Assembly: GCA_045629065.1 (NCBI GenBank)
Contig: JAZQQK010000039.1
Location: forward strand, 1-64,000
Source of the DNA: JAKSSM01 sp045629065
GTDB lineage: Bacteria > Bacillota > Clostridia > Peptostreptococcales > Anaerovoracaceae
DNA: 64,000 bases
Direction: 5' to 3'
The notes beneath the pieces were generated by a model. The model saw only the letters and a list, made by a program, of their open reading frames with translations. It was not told the origin of the DNA and did not search any database. Below, piece by piece: positions 26,901 through 34,205 of the stretch. Position numbers and translations under genes: made by a program. How positions within the stretch are numbered: position 1 is the stretch's first letter; every line of letters begins with the position of its first letter.

Positions 26901-27114
26901 TCTTGTATCTGTTGATTGAATCTTTAAGTGTTCTAGCCATAACATGGTGAATGCCTGGCTTACCGTTTGCTGTAGGAGGTCCCTCAAAGAATACGAATTG
27001 AGTTGCACCCTCTCTTGATGATTCGCACTTATGGAGCAAATCTACTTTTTTCCAATTTGCAACCTGTTCAAGTTGAACGTCCTTAACTGGTTTGTCTGAT
27101 AAATTCTTAAACAT
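23998..27114 (-). CDS. ileS: Isoleucyl-tRNA synthetase, type 2
   Basis: Charges tRNA-Ile; 1038 residues, the length of the eukaryote-like IleRS2 group rather than the roughly 920 of IleRS1. The first class I signature reads GIHH at 54-57, the swapped GXHH form instead of HXGH, and the second is KMSKH at 596-600. Zinc-binding cysteine pairs (CPRC near 182, CDT region, CPEC near 508) and the DWAISRSRYWGTPIP block mark the catalytic and editing regions. GAGAGG precedes the ATG. It follows rpoZ after a terminator; the 42-base gap leaves no room for a T-box. Confidence 0.97.
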   Translation of the reverse strand: MFKNLSDKPVKDVQLEQVANWKKVDLLHKCESSREGATQFVFFEGPPTANGKPGIHHVMARTLKDSINRYKTMQGFQVKRKGGWDTHGLPVEIEVEKQLGFSGKQDIEKYGIKEFNQKCRESVFTYTDMWTDMSDRMAYMADMDNPYITLDNNYIETGWWILKQAFNKGLVYEGYKILPYCPRCGTGLASHEVAQGYKMIKVNTLTMKFKKKDTDNEYFLAWTTTPWTLASNIALTVGPEITYVKVLMKSGADEGKYFYLAENLTGKVLAGEEYEVVETLKGKDMEYWEYEQLMPFCVPEKGKNAFIVTCMDYVSIEDGTGIVHTAPAFGEDDYNCGRKYNLAVLQPVDEKGQYTETPWKGHFVMEDGLDVEIIKYLGDKIYKKEKLEHNYPHCWRCDTPLVYYANKSWYIEMSKLKDELVANNNTVNWFPDYVGEKRFGNWLAEVKDWAISRSRYWGTPIPIWKCECGHLHCVGSREELVKDAEQKIDLSIELHRPYVDDVTIKCPECGKTMHRIPEVMDCWFDSGAMPFAQWHYPFEHEDDFDKLFPADFICEGIDQTRGWFYSLLAVSTIVKGCAPYKNVLVNDLILDKEGKKMSKHKGNTVSPFEMLDKYGADATRWYLLSVSPAWTPTKFDEAGLIDTVSKFFGTLRNVYNFFVLYANQNNVDPKKYEVAYKDRPELDRWIISKYNQLVHDVTEYMDSYDHMKTVRAITDFVAEDLSNWYIRRARRRFYEEQDTVDKKSVYLTTYEVLEGISRLIAPIAPFISDEMYINLTGEETVHTAFFPKADMSLVDKQVEERMDLVRDIVSLGRGIREKEKIKVRQPLSSVLVDGKYEKTISDLTPLILEELNVKKVVFESNLDEFMNFTLKPNFRAAGPAFGAKVKDFGAYMAKVDPKTFISEIESKGEVEIELGGDKFAVTKDFLDIRIEAKEGFSVAMENNVFAILNTALSPELVAEGLAREIVSKIQQMRKANNYEMMDNISIKVTADDEVKKAVTEYQDYVKSETLAKSLEFVAGLELTADLNGHKTGIEIAKM

Positions 27115-27147
27115 TTTTTCCTCTCAAAGTTTAGCTTTTATGACAAA

Positions 27148-27167
27148 ACGAGCAGTTTACTGCTCGT
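27148..27167 (-). terminator. Terminator overlapping the rpoZ stop codon
   Basis: Stem ACGAGCAG/CTGCTCGT with the stop codon TAA in the loop, followed by TTTTGTC in the minus direction. The stop codon lies inside the hairpin, so translating ribosomes would cover the terminator. Confidence 0.7.
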
Positions 27168-27354
27168 CTCTCTCGTATGTGATTAAATCTTCTGCAATCT
27201 CATGCGCAGCGATTGAAACGGGTCTTTCGATGTCACAGTCTGATAATACTGGCTTGCCATCTATAATATCTCTTGCACGCTTTGCTGCTAAAATGCAAAG
27301 TGTGTATCTTGCGTCTGCTTTCTTTCTAATTTCATTAATTGATGGATATAACAT
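27157..27354 (-). CDS. rpoZ: RNA polymerase omega subunit
   Basis: A 65-residue omega subunit that helps assemble core RNA polymerase. The conserved core is visible as ILAAKRARDI at about 21-30 and the following PVSIAAHEIAE block. Gene order yicC-gmk-rpoZ is the standard Bacillota arrangement. Its ATG overlaps the gmk stop by one base. Confidence 0.95.
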   Translation of the reverse strand: MLYPSINEIRKKADARYTLCILAAKRARDIIDGKPVLSDCDIERPVSIAAHEIAEDLITYERDEQ

Positions 27355-27974
27355 TAAGCTTCCTCCTTGTATTTCTTAACGATTTCATCTGCTGTTATGT
27401 TCACCTTGGAATGTTCTGCAGTAATAATTGCTTTTACTCTAGCGACCGCTTCTTCCAAGTCGTCATTAACAACGAAATAGTCATAATCCTCTATGTAACG
27501 CATCTCATCAAGAGTGCTGCTGAGTCTCAATTCAATAGACTCCGGTGTTTCCGTCTTTCTATCGATGAGCCTTTGCCTCAAAATTGGTAATGAAGGTGGT
27601 AGAACGAAAATGAATACTCCGTCAGGATAATTCTTTTTTACCTGCATTGCACCTTGCATTTCAATCTCCAAGATTACATCTTGGCCCTTTGCCAGCTTTT
27701 CTAAAACTGGAGCCTTAGGTGATCCATAGTAATTGCCGTAGCGCTCGGCATGCTCCAAAAAGCCATCATCCGCTATCATCTTCTCAAACTGTTCTTTTGT
27801 GGAGAAGAAATAGTGGACGCCTTCAATCTCTCCGGTTCTCGGTGCTCTGGTAGTCATTGACACTGAATAACCCATATCCATTTCATTAAGGATTCGAGTT
27901 GTGATAGTGCCTTTACCTGCTCCTGAAGGTCCAGAAATAACATAAAGTTTTCCTTTTTTCTTACCGACTTCCAT
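27354..27974 (-). CDS. gmk: Guanylate kinase
   Basis: Phosphorylates GMP to GDP with ATP. 206 residues; P-loop GPSGAGKG at 15-22, GMP-binding TTRAPRTGEIEGVHY around 41-55 and the lid Arg residues near 135-150 are present. Cotranscribed with yicC upstream and rpoZ downstream. Confidence 0.97.
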   Translation of the reverse strand: MEVGKKKGKLYVISGPSGAGKGTITTRILNEMDMGYSVSMTTRAPRTGEIEGVHYFFSTKEQFEKMIADDGFLEHAERYGNYYGSPKAPVLEKLAKGQDVILEIEMQGAMQVKKNYPDGVFIFVLPPSLPILRQRLIDRKTETPESIELRLSSTLDEMRYIEDYDYFVVNDDLEEAVARVKAIITAEHSKVNITADEIVKKYKEEA

Positions 27975-28040
27975 TGGAACTCCTAAAATCTCTAAGATAA
28001 GTTAATATTTTATCATAATATAGTATGCTTTTCAAGGATT

Positions 28041-28925
28041 TTACTCGATATTTTGCACTTGTTCACGAATCTTTTCTATCTCAGATTTTATATCGAGCAT
28101 ATGGTTCGTAATTGTAATATCGTTTGCCTTAGAGCCTATAGTGTTCGCCTCTCTGTTCATCTCTTGAACAAGGAAATCAAGTTTCTTACCAACTGTGTCT
28201 TCTCCACTGTTCAAAATCTTCTTTAATTGAACGAGATGTGAGTTAAGTCTTGTGATTTCCTCATCTATTGCACACTTGTCAGCAAATATTGCTGCTTCAA
28301 CAGCAATTCTATCTTGAGGAACCTCCACGCTATCCCCTACAAGCTCTTTAATTCTTTCCTTAAGCTTAGTGGAGTAATCCGCAACTACTTGAGGCGCACG
28401 TTTTTCAATTTGATCTAAGATTTTTTTAATTCCCTCGCCCTTTTCGATAAGATCATCTTTGAGTTTTTCGCCCTCTACTGCACGCATATTCTCGAGATTT
28501 TTTGCAGCTTCATTTACAGGAATTAAAATAGCATTAGTGATTTCTTCCTCATCATCTACATCAGCCATAGACTTGATTACCTCTGGCATTCCAGCGAGAA
28601 GTGGAAGTGTGATTCCGCCTTGAATATCAAACTTTTCCTTGAGCTCTGTAAGGGTGTCATAGTATTGCTTAGCAACCATCTCGTTAAGTTTGATGTTGAT
28701 GTCATTTTCAGTGATGTTTTCAACCATGATTGAAACATCAATCTTGCCTCTGCGCAGTTTTTCTTTTACCGCAGCTTTTACTTTATCCTCCGCAAAACCA
28801 TATCTTCTAGGCATCTTTATTGCTATCTCTGAAAATCTATGATTTACGGATTTAATTTCAACGACAATGTTTCTTTTGCCGTCAGAATATTCGCTTCTAC
28901 CGAAGCCTGTCATACTTTTTATCAT
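28041..28925 (-). CDS. YicC/YloC-family endoribonuclease
   Basis: A 294-residue YicC-family protein; family members have endoribonuclease activity and affect small-RNA stability. The N-terminal SMTGFGR motif (4-10), the VEIKSVNHRF stretch near 23 and the C-terminal DFLVQEMNREANTIGSK block are clear. It is the first gene of the yicC-gmk-rpoZ operon. AAGGAG precedes the ATG. Confidence 0.93.
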   Translation of the reverse strand: MIKSMTGFGRSEYSDGKRNIVVEIKSVNHRFSEIAIKMPRRYGFAEDKVKAAVKEKLRRGKIDVSIMVENITENDINIKLNEMVAKQYYDTLTELKEKFDIQGGITLPLLAGMPEVIKSMADVDDEEEITNAILIPVNEAAKNLENMRAVEGEKLKDDLIEKGEGIKKILDQIEKRAPQVVADYSTKLKERIKELVGDSVEVPQDRIAVEAAIFADKCAIDEEITRLNSHLVQLKKILNSGEDTVGKKLDFLVQEMNREANTIGSKANDITITNHMLDIKSEIEKIREQVQNIE

Positions 28926-28968
28926 ACCATTTCTCCTTATCTTTCCAACAATGTATGATTACTCCGTT

Positions 28969-28997
28969 ATTTTACACGAAAAAAGTTTACTTATCAA
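28969..28997 (-). promoter_or_regulatory. Promoter of the yicC-gmk-rpoZ operon
   Basis: TTGATA (28992-28997), 17-base spacer, TAAAAT (28969-28974) on the minus strand. Confidence 0.75.
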
Positions 28998-29016
28998 GAC
29001 ACCAACGTACTATAAC

Positions 29017-29045
29017 TTGCCTTTTATATGTAGAGGCTATATAAT
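29017..29045 (+). promoter_or_regulatory. Promoter of the 957-residue protein gene
   Basis: TTGCCT (29017-29022), 17-base spacer, TATAAT (29040-29045) on the plus strand, divergent from the yicC promoter. About 80 bases of 5' leader follow. Confidence 0.75.
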
Positions 29046-29125
29046 TATATTAGCAAATTACGGGCTTTATTTAGTTGCTTGTCTATTACAGCAGTTTGCC
29101 CGAAAAAATAAATGGAGGAACGATT

Positions 29126-31999
29126 ATGCCTACACCAAAACAAGTAAAAGAGAGAAAAGAAAAAAATCTACAGTCTTTAGAAAGCAAATTAAATGCTATC
29201 TATACCCCAAAAACACCGATTAAGTTCAGTGAAGACCCTAACATTAGATTTACTCAAATGTACTCACTCTACTACTTGATGAATGATAAAATTAAGATAG
29301 GTTCTTTCCTCGCTCCGGAGGACGATGAAGAGACAAAGGAAAATTCTTTCCAAAACTATGCCAAAATGATTTTAAAGGGAACATACAGCAAATTTAAGGA
29401 TATGATGAAAATCCCAGAGAAATATAGGAATACTATAATCGCCGACCTTGTGGATGATGATCCATCAGTTCAAAAGAGCTACTTGACTTTTGCGGATAGA
29501 TTAGAAGGATATGTGGATGACTTAGTAGAGTATGATGTGAACGAAGAATTTGAGGAAACAGCACCTAATCAGCCTGCTCCGAGACTTTTTACTGATAAAA
29601 CTGCTAAATGGGAAAAATTATTATTCGGTCCTAAAGTAGACAGTTCAGGATATAAAATTACGACTCCTGCTCTTAAGGAAGCCCATCAAAAGGCTGACAA
29701 CATCGAAATTCCGATTCCTGACGGGCTTGACGAAAAGTTCGGAACTGAGTTCGTAACTTTATCCGTAATGAGCGAATTCTTTAAGACAAAAAATCTTTAT
29801 GATGTCGGCAAAGAAGTAAACTCAATAAAGGGTGATGTCTCCACAACTCAGGCCATGCTTCAGACTAAGTTTGGAAACGGCAAGCCTGAAGACTACTACC
29901 TCTATGATGGTACTGTTTTTACTCTCGACAATACTTTAAGCTTTGAAGATACAAGAGATAATGGATATGTCCCTCGCCTCTGGGCTCCAAAGTATAGAGA
30001 AAACGTCCAGAAACTTTTGGCATCATATCCTGAAAACCGTAAAGCCGTGGCTGAGCACATGAAAGAGGCCTTCGATAACCTCTTAAAAGAAGCCGTTGCC
30101 GCTACCCAAGTAAGGTCTAAGTATCTTTCCTACTTGCCTGCTGAGACAGCAGTTCGCTTGTATGATATGCTTAACAGTCCTGAATTAAAGGGTCAAGTAA
30201 TCATTAACGACCGCGATAAGCAGATCATCGAATTCTTAAGGACTGATGTTCAGATTACAAACCGCGTGGCTGAGCTTGAAAAAGAGATTAATAATACAGT
30301 TCTTCACCATAACCTTTATGGTTATGATAAGTCTCCTTCTGAGGATAATGTCCTCAAAGAAAAGCTTCTTGAATATAAGGCTTTACAATTGTATGAAAAA
30401 CGCAAATATGAAGATGCCGAGAATATTCTTGATACAATCAAAAACCTCAAATCTGTCGGTATAAGCTATAGAGATTTGTATAGCACTGAAAAAGCGATTT
30501 CTCGTGATCCAAAGGGCTACATTGAACATTTAAAGGATGTGGTTTTAGCATCACCGGAAAATCAAGAGCTGGAAAGCTCTTTATCAAAAGGCTGGTCTGA
30601 TGTCGCTTCTTCTCTGAAAGCGCACATGTCAGTCGGTGAAAAAATCGCAGAAAGTGAAAGCTCGATACTCACACCTGAGTTTGAACGACAAGCCATGTAT
30701 CCTTCTGTTAAGGAAAGCATCCGCCTTCTGGAAGAATATTTGGTTTTACCAAAAAATTCAAAAATAGTCGGTGCTTCTATTGCCCCATACAGAACTCCGG
30801 AAAAAATTGAAAAAGCAATGCAAGCTATGGAGATGCTTAAAGCTCTTCCTTGCATGCATGGTGAATTTATGAACCCTGCTATGGATGAGGAGACTTTGAA
30901 CAAAATAGCTGATAAATATGAACAAGTTCGCCAATTTATAGATGAGCAAAAATTTGAATTCAGTATAGTTACTTCTCGCGAAGTTCCGCAGGAAAACGGC
31001 ACAGTGGAAACTGTGATAGAGAATACCGCTAATGCTTTCCTTGGAGATAAAACAGCAATCTTTGCGCGCGGTGTCAAGGAAATAAGAGGCTTCTCCAAAT
31101 TATGGAACAAGGAAAAATCATTCTATGGTGCGTCTTTCGAAGAAGTTGAAAAAGCAGTAGAAGAGCGCACAGCTAACATGAATGAAGGTATAAAAGACTA
31201 TGGCAATGCGATGATATGCGGTCACCCTGATGCAAAGGAAAGCGATGCTTTAATTATGGATAGTTTCTATGAGGCTCACGAGAACTTAAGTCAGTATGAA
31301 GAGTTCAATGTTGCAATGGATTTCTTAAAAGACACTTCTGATAGAACTCAAAATTTAAAGCTTGCATATGCTGCCCTTTCAACACTTCAAGACAAGTTTA
31401 GTGAAAAGATGCTCGATGATGATAGCGAGACTTTAATGCAGAGTTATAGCCAAGTTACTAGAGTGATGGCTGCTATAGAAGTTGGTATGGATGCAAAGAA
31501 ACCAGTCTCTGACCCTACTCCATATCAGAATGCTTATGACAATCTCGATAAGCAGATTGAGCAGATGGAGTTTGACATTAATTCTCTAAATCCAGAATCT
31601 AAAATGCATGATCTCGCTATTAAAGCAAGGGAAGGTTTAAAGCATATTAAAGAAGCAGTTTCAAATGAATGCTTTGGTGATATTGAAAATGGTTTCAAAA
31701 CTTTAGAATCATCTGATGCTTTCGCTGCTGTAACAGCTTATCAACTTATCTGCAATTCCAAGAACCCACAATTTGCCGACTACATGGAAGCAAATGGTGT
31801 AAATAAATTAATACAAGCTATTGATGCTTCCCCTCAAATGCAAGGCAACAAGAACGATCTCACAATAGGCAAAATATCGGGTGTAGCATCAAAGGGCTTA
31901 AACTTCCTTAACCTTTTGAAAGAGCCTCAAGCTAAGGTTGAACAGGTTCAAAATGAAAAAGCTATTGATGATCCTACTAAAAAGCAAGTTTTGCAATAA
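29126..31999 (+). CDS. Large protein of unknown function, 957 residues
   Basis: I do not recognise this protein. It has no signal peptide, no membrane segment and no P-loop, and is predicted to be soluble, largely helical and acidic, with Lys/Glu-rich stretches likely to form coiled coils (about 1-30, 380-460, 530-600, 770-860). The C-terminal 40 residues are Lys/Gln-rich and probably disordered. The ATG at 29126 has GGAGG seven bases upstream; an upstream in-frame start has none. It has its own good promoter and is followed after 37 bases by rqcH, so the two may be cotranscribed. Base and codon use look like the neighbours, so I see no sign of recent transfer. Confidence 0.8.
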   Translation: MPTPKQVKERKEKNLQSLESKLNAIYTPKTPIKFSEDPNIRFTQMYSLYYLMNDKIKIGSFLAPEDDEETKENSFQNYAKMILKGTYSKFKDMMKIPEKYRNTIIADLVDDDPSVQKSYLTFADRLEGYVDDLVEYDVNEEFEETAPNQPAPRLFTDKTAKWEKLLFGPKVDSSGYKITTPALKEAHQKADNIEIPIPDGLDEKFGTEFVTLSVMSEFFKTKNLYDVGKEVNSIKGDVSTTQAMLQTKFGNGKPEDYYLYDGTVFTLDNTLSFEDTRDNGYVPRLWAPKYRENVQKLLASYPENRKAVAEHMKEAFDNLLKEAVAATQVRSKYLSYLPAETAVRLYDMLNSPELKGQVIINDRDKQIIEFLRTDVQITNRVAELEKEINNTVLHHNLYGYDKSPSEDNVLKEKLLEYKALQLYEKRKYEDAENILDTIKNLKSVGISYRDLYSTEKAISRDPKGYIEHLKDVVLASPENQELESSLSKGWSDVASSLKAHMSVGEKIAESESSILTPEFERQAMYPSVKESIRLLEEYLVLPKNSKIVGASIAPYRTPEKIEKAMQAMEMLKALPCMHGEFMNPAMDEETLNKIADKYEQVRQFIDEQKFEFSIVTSREVPQENGTVETVIENTANAFLGDKTAIFARGVKEIRGFSKLWNKEKSFYGASFEEVEKAVEERTANMNEGIKDYGNAMICGHPDAKESDALIMDSFYEAHENLSQYEEFNVAMDFLKDTSDRTQNLKLAYAALSTLQDKFSEKMLDDDSETLMQSYSQVTRVMAAIEVGMDAKKPVSDPTPYQNAYDNLDKQIEQMEFDINSLNPESKMHDLAIKAREGLKHIKEAVSNECFGDIENGFKTLESSDAFAAVTAYQLICNSKNPQFADYMEANGVNKLIQAIDASPQMQGNKNDLTIGKISGVASKGLNFLNLLKEPQAKVEQVQNEKAIDDPTKKQVLQ

Positions 32000-32036
32000 A
32001 AAAAGTGCGGTAAGTGCACACTAAATAACAAATACT

Positions 32037-33821
32037 ATGGCATATGATGGACTAATGACTCGCGCCATTGTGCGCGAGTTAAACGACAAAATTGCATTAG
32101 GAAAGATTGAAAAAATATACCAGCCGGAAACTGACCAGCTGGTTATTTTGGTGCACTCTAAAAATGGTAATTTTAAGTTACTTGCTTCGGTAGGCTCTTC
32201 ACATTCAAGGGTTCATTTTATAGAAGAAGCTCTTGATAATCCACAATCCCCTCCTACCTTCTGTATGGTATTAAGGAAGCATCTTTCTGGTGCTAGAATT
32301 ACGGATATTTCGCAGCACGGTACTGAAAGAATCATAGAAATATCTATGGAAACCCTAAACGAATTAGGCTTCACTGTTTCCAAGAAACTCATCTTTGAGA
32401 TCATGGGAAAGCATTCTAATATTTCCTTGATAGATTTAGAAACAGGCAAAATCATTGATTGTATAAAGCATGTTTCGTTTGGTGAGTCAAGAGTTCGTCA
32501 ACTTTTGCCAGGCCTAATATATCAATACCCTCCTAAGCAAGATAAAATCGACTTTACGAATGTAACTCTCGACGATTTTTGTGGTTTTTCCGATAAAATC
32601 GACTTAAATTCACAAATTTTAGAAAAAATCAATGGGATTTCACCTAATTTTGCTACTGAATTGGCAAATTTTGATAAAATTGATATAAATATCGATGATT
32701 CTGCGCAATTTTCCGAAGATAATTTGTCAAATTCAGGTAAATACATGAGGATTTTCACAAAATTGTTCGAAACTATATCTTCTATTGATGAAAATCATGC
32801 GAAATTCTATGTATATTTACATGAAAGTGATCCAAAAGAATACTATCTCACGAAACTTTCCGAATTTGATGAAAGCTGCGAGTGCTTAGAGTTCAATACA
32901 GCATCAGAGTGCCTAGAATACTACTATTCTCACAAAGAAACTTCTAACCAAACTCGACAAAAGTCCAATGATTTAGCAAAATCAGTTTCAAATCATCTTG
33001 ATAAGATGTATCTTAAGAAAAAGCGTCTTTCGGAAGACCTTCTAAAGGCAGAAAACTCTGAGAACCTTAGAATATATGGTGAACTGCTTACGGCTAACCT
33101 TCATCTAGTAAAGGCCGGTATGAAATCCGTGGATGTTATTAACTATTACGATGGTAAAACTGTAAGCATTCCGCTAGATCCTAAATCCAGTCCGCAGAAA
33201 AACGCGCAACAGTATTTTAAGAGATATAACAAGTCCAAAACTGCTATTAAAGAAAAGCAAATTCAACTAGAGGACAATCAAAAAGAAATCGATTATTTAG
33301 AATCCGTACTCGCTTGTTTAATGCAGGCTGAAAGCGTTTCTGAAATTGATGCTATACGTTTAGAACTCGTAGAAACTGGCTATCTTAGACCTCGCAAACT
33401 TCCGGGTGGCTATAAAGAAAAGAAAGCTAAATTTGAGCCACTTAAGTTCACCCTTTCTAATGGCATGACAGCTTTAGTCGGCCGTAATAATAATGAAAAT
33501 GACCACCTTACATTCAAGATGGCCTCCAAAACTGATTTATGGTTCCATACCAAGGATATTCCTGGTTCACATGTAGTTGTTTTTACTAATGGCATTGATA
33601 TCGCCGGTTTTAATGATGAGAGCCAAATTGATGAAAAAGCGGTATTTGAAGCAGCTAGCCTCGCCGCTTATCACTCAAAAAGCCGCAATGGTGAAAACAT
33701 TCCGGTTGACTATGTGCCTGTGCGCTATGTAAAAAAACCTGCCGGTTCTAAGCCCGGCTTCGTAATCTTCACAAATAACCGAACTGTATATACAAATCCG
33801 TCTCTTCCAAAAAAATCCTAA
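32037..33821 (+). CDS. rqcH: RqcH/NFACT-family ribosome quality-control protein
   Basis: Homologue of eukaryotic Rqc2 and B. subtilis RqcH, which binds obstructed 50S subunits and adds C-terminal alanine tails. 594 residues: NFACT-N domain (about 1-185), helical middle with coiled coil (about 290-430) and NFACT-R domain with the signature DLWFHTKDIPGSHVVV around 500. Older annotation calls the family fibronectin-binding. The start at 32037 gives the canonical MAYDG N-terminus, but no Shine-Dalgarno sequence is visible in the 37 bases after the upstream gene. Confidence 0.95.
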   Translation: MAYDGLMTRAIVRELNDKIALGKIEKIYQPETDQLVILVHSKNGNFKLLASVGSSHSRVHFIEEALDNPQSPPTFCMVLRKHLSGARITDISQHGTERIIEISMETLNELGFTVSKKLIFEIMGKHSNISLIDLETGKIIDCIKHVSFGESRVRQLLPGLIYQYPPKQDKIDFTNVTLDDFCGFSDKIDLNSQILEKINGISPNFATELANFDKIDINIDDSAQFSEDNLSNSGKYMRIFTKLFETISSIDENHAKFYVYLHESDPKEYYLTKLSEFDESCECLEFNTASECLEYYYSHKETSNQTRQKSNDLAKSVSNHLDKMYLKKKRLSEDLLKAENSENLRIYGELLTANLHLVKAGMKSVDVINYYDGKTVSIPLDPKSSPQKNAQQYFKRYNKSKTAIKEKQIQLEDNQKEIDYLESVLACLMQAESVSEIDAIRLELVETGYLRPRKLPGGYKEKKAKFEPLKFTLSNGMTALVGRNNNENDHLTFKMASKTDLWFHTKDIPGSHVVVFTNGIDIAGFNDESQIDEKAVFEAASLAAYHSKSRNGENIPVDYVPVRYVKKPAGSKPGFVIFTNNRTVYTNPSLPKKS

Positions 33822-33913
33822 AATAAAATGTTGCTATGATTCACTAAAAGGCAACACAAACTGCTTTATTTTCAACATATTCCACAATTATTTTTAAATC
33901 CGTGATACCATTT

Positions 33914-33935
33914 TCACAAGCTTATAGCTATGTGA
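33914..33935 (+). promoter_or_regulatory. Possible operator before the 37-residue gene
   Basis: Inverted repeat TCACA-N12-TGTGA (33914-33918, 33931-33935), with inner AGCT/AGCT symmetry, 20 bases before the ribosome site of the small gene. A regulatory role is a guess; no clear -35/-10 pair was found. Confidence 0.3.
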
Positions 33936-33953
33936 TTTTAAGGGAGGCACGTT

Positions 33954-34067
33954 ATGAAGAATTATTGTAGATGTTCCATTTGTGGTAACGAAAACATAAG
34001 CATATCGTTCAAAGGCGGATATATTTGCGAAGATTGCATATCAATAATTACTAAAGGTATAAGCTAA
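33954..34067 (+). CDS. 37-residue zinc-ribbon peptide
   Basis: Short gene with a strong GGGAGG site six bases before its ATG. The peptide has CxCxxC at 5-10 (Cys5, Cys7, Cys10) and CxxC at 25-28, a spacing suited to one zinc ion. It recalls the zinc knuckle of Gin/CsfB-type anti-sigma proteins and of other small treble-clef peptides, but it is too short to assign. It lies between rqcH and a convergent terminator. The strong ribosome site and codon pattern support translation. Confidence 0.6.
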   Translation: MKNYCRCSICGNENISISFKGGYICEDCISIITKGIS

Positions 34068-34174
34068 TCTGAATAACGCAACTGAAATTAGCCTATTGCA
34101 CTCTATTCAGGAAATAACAATAGAAAAACTAAATCGAATCGAAAAGTATTTACCCTTAAAGTATGCAATACGCC

Positions 34175-34205
34175 AAAGGGGAGGCTTATTTGCCTCCCCT
34201 TTTCG
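34175..34205. terminator. Convergent terminator shared by both strands
   Basis: Eleven-base stem AAAGGGGAGGC/GCCTCCCCTTT (34175-34185, 34192-34202), loop TTATTT. On the plus strand it is followed by TTTTC and ends the rqcH/zinc-peptide transcript. On the minus strand its loop holds the TAA stop of the flavin reductase gene. Confidence 0.8.

Noticed and set aside
27115..27156. T-box riboswitch before ileS.
   Set aside because: Only 42 bases lie between rpoZ and ileS, and they hold a short terminator hairpin; a T-box needs well over 150 bases.
30562..31110. Long open frame antisense to the 957-residue gene.
   Set aside because: It has no ribosome site or recognisable motif and mirrors the codon structure of the sense gene.
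33816..33885. Possible large hairpin after rqcH (AAAATAAA pairing with TTTATTTT).
   Set aside because: The paired arms are AT-only with a long, poorly paired middle; not convincing as a terminator or riboswitch.
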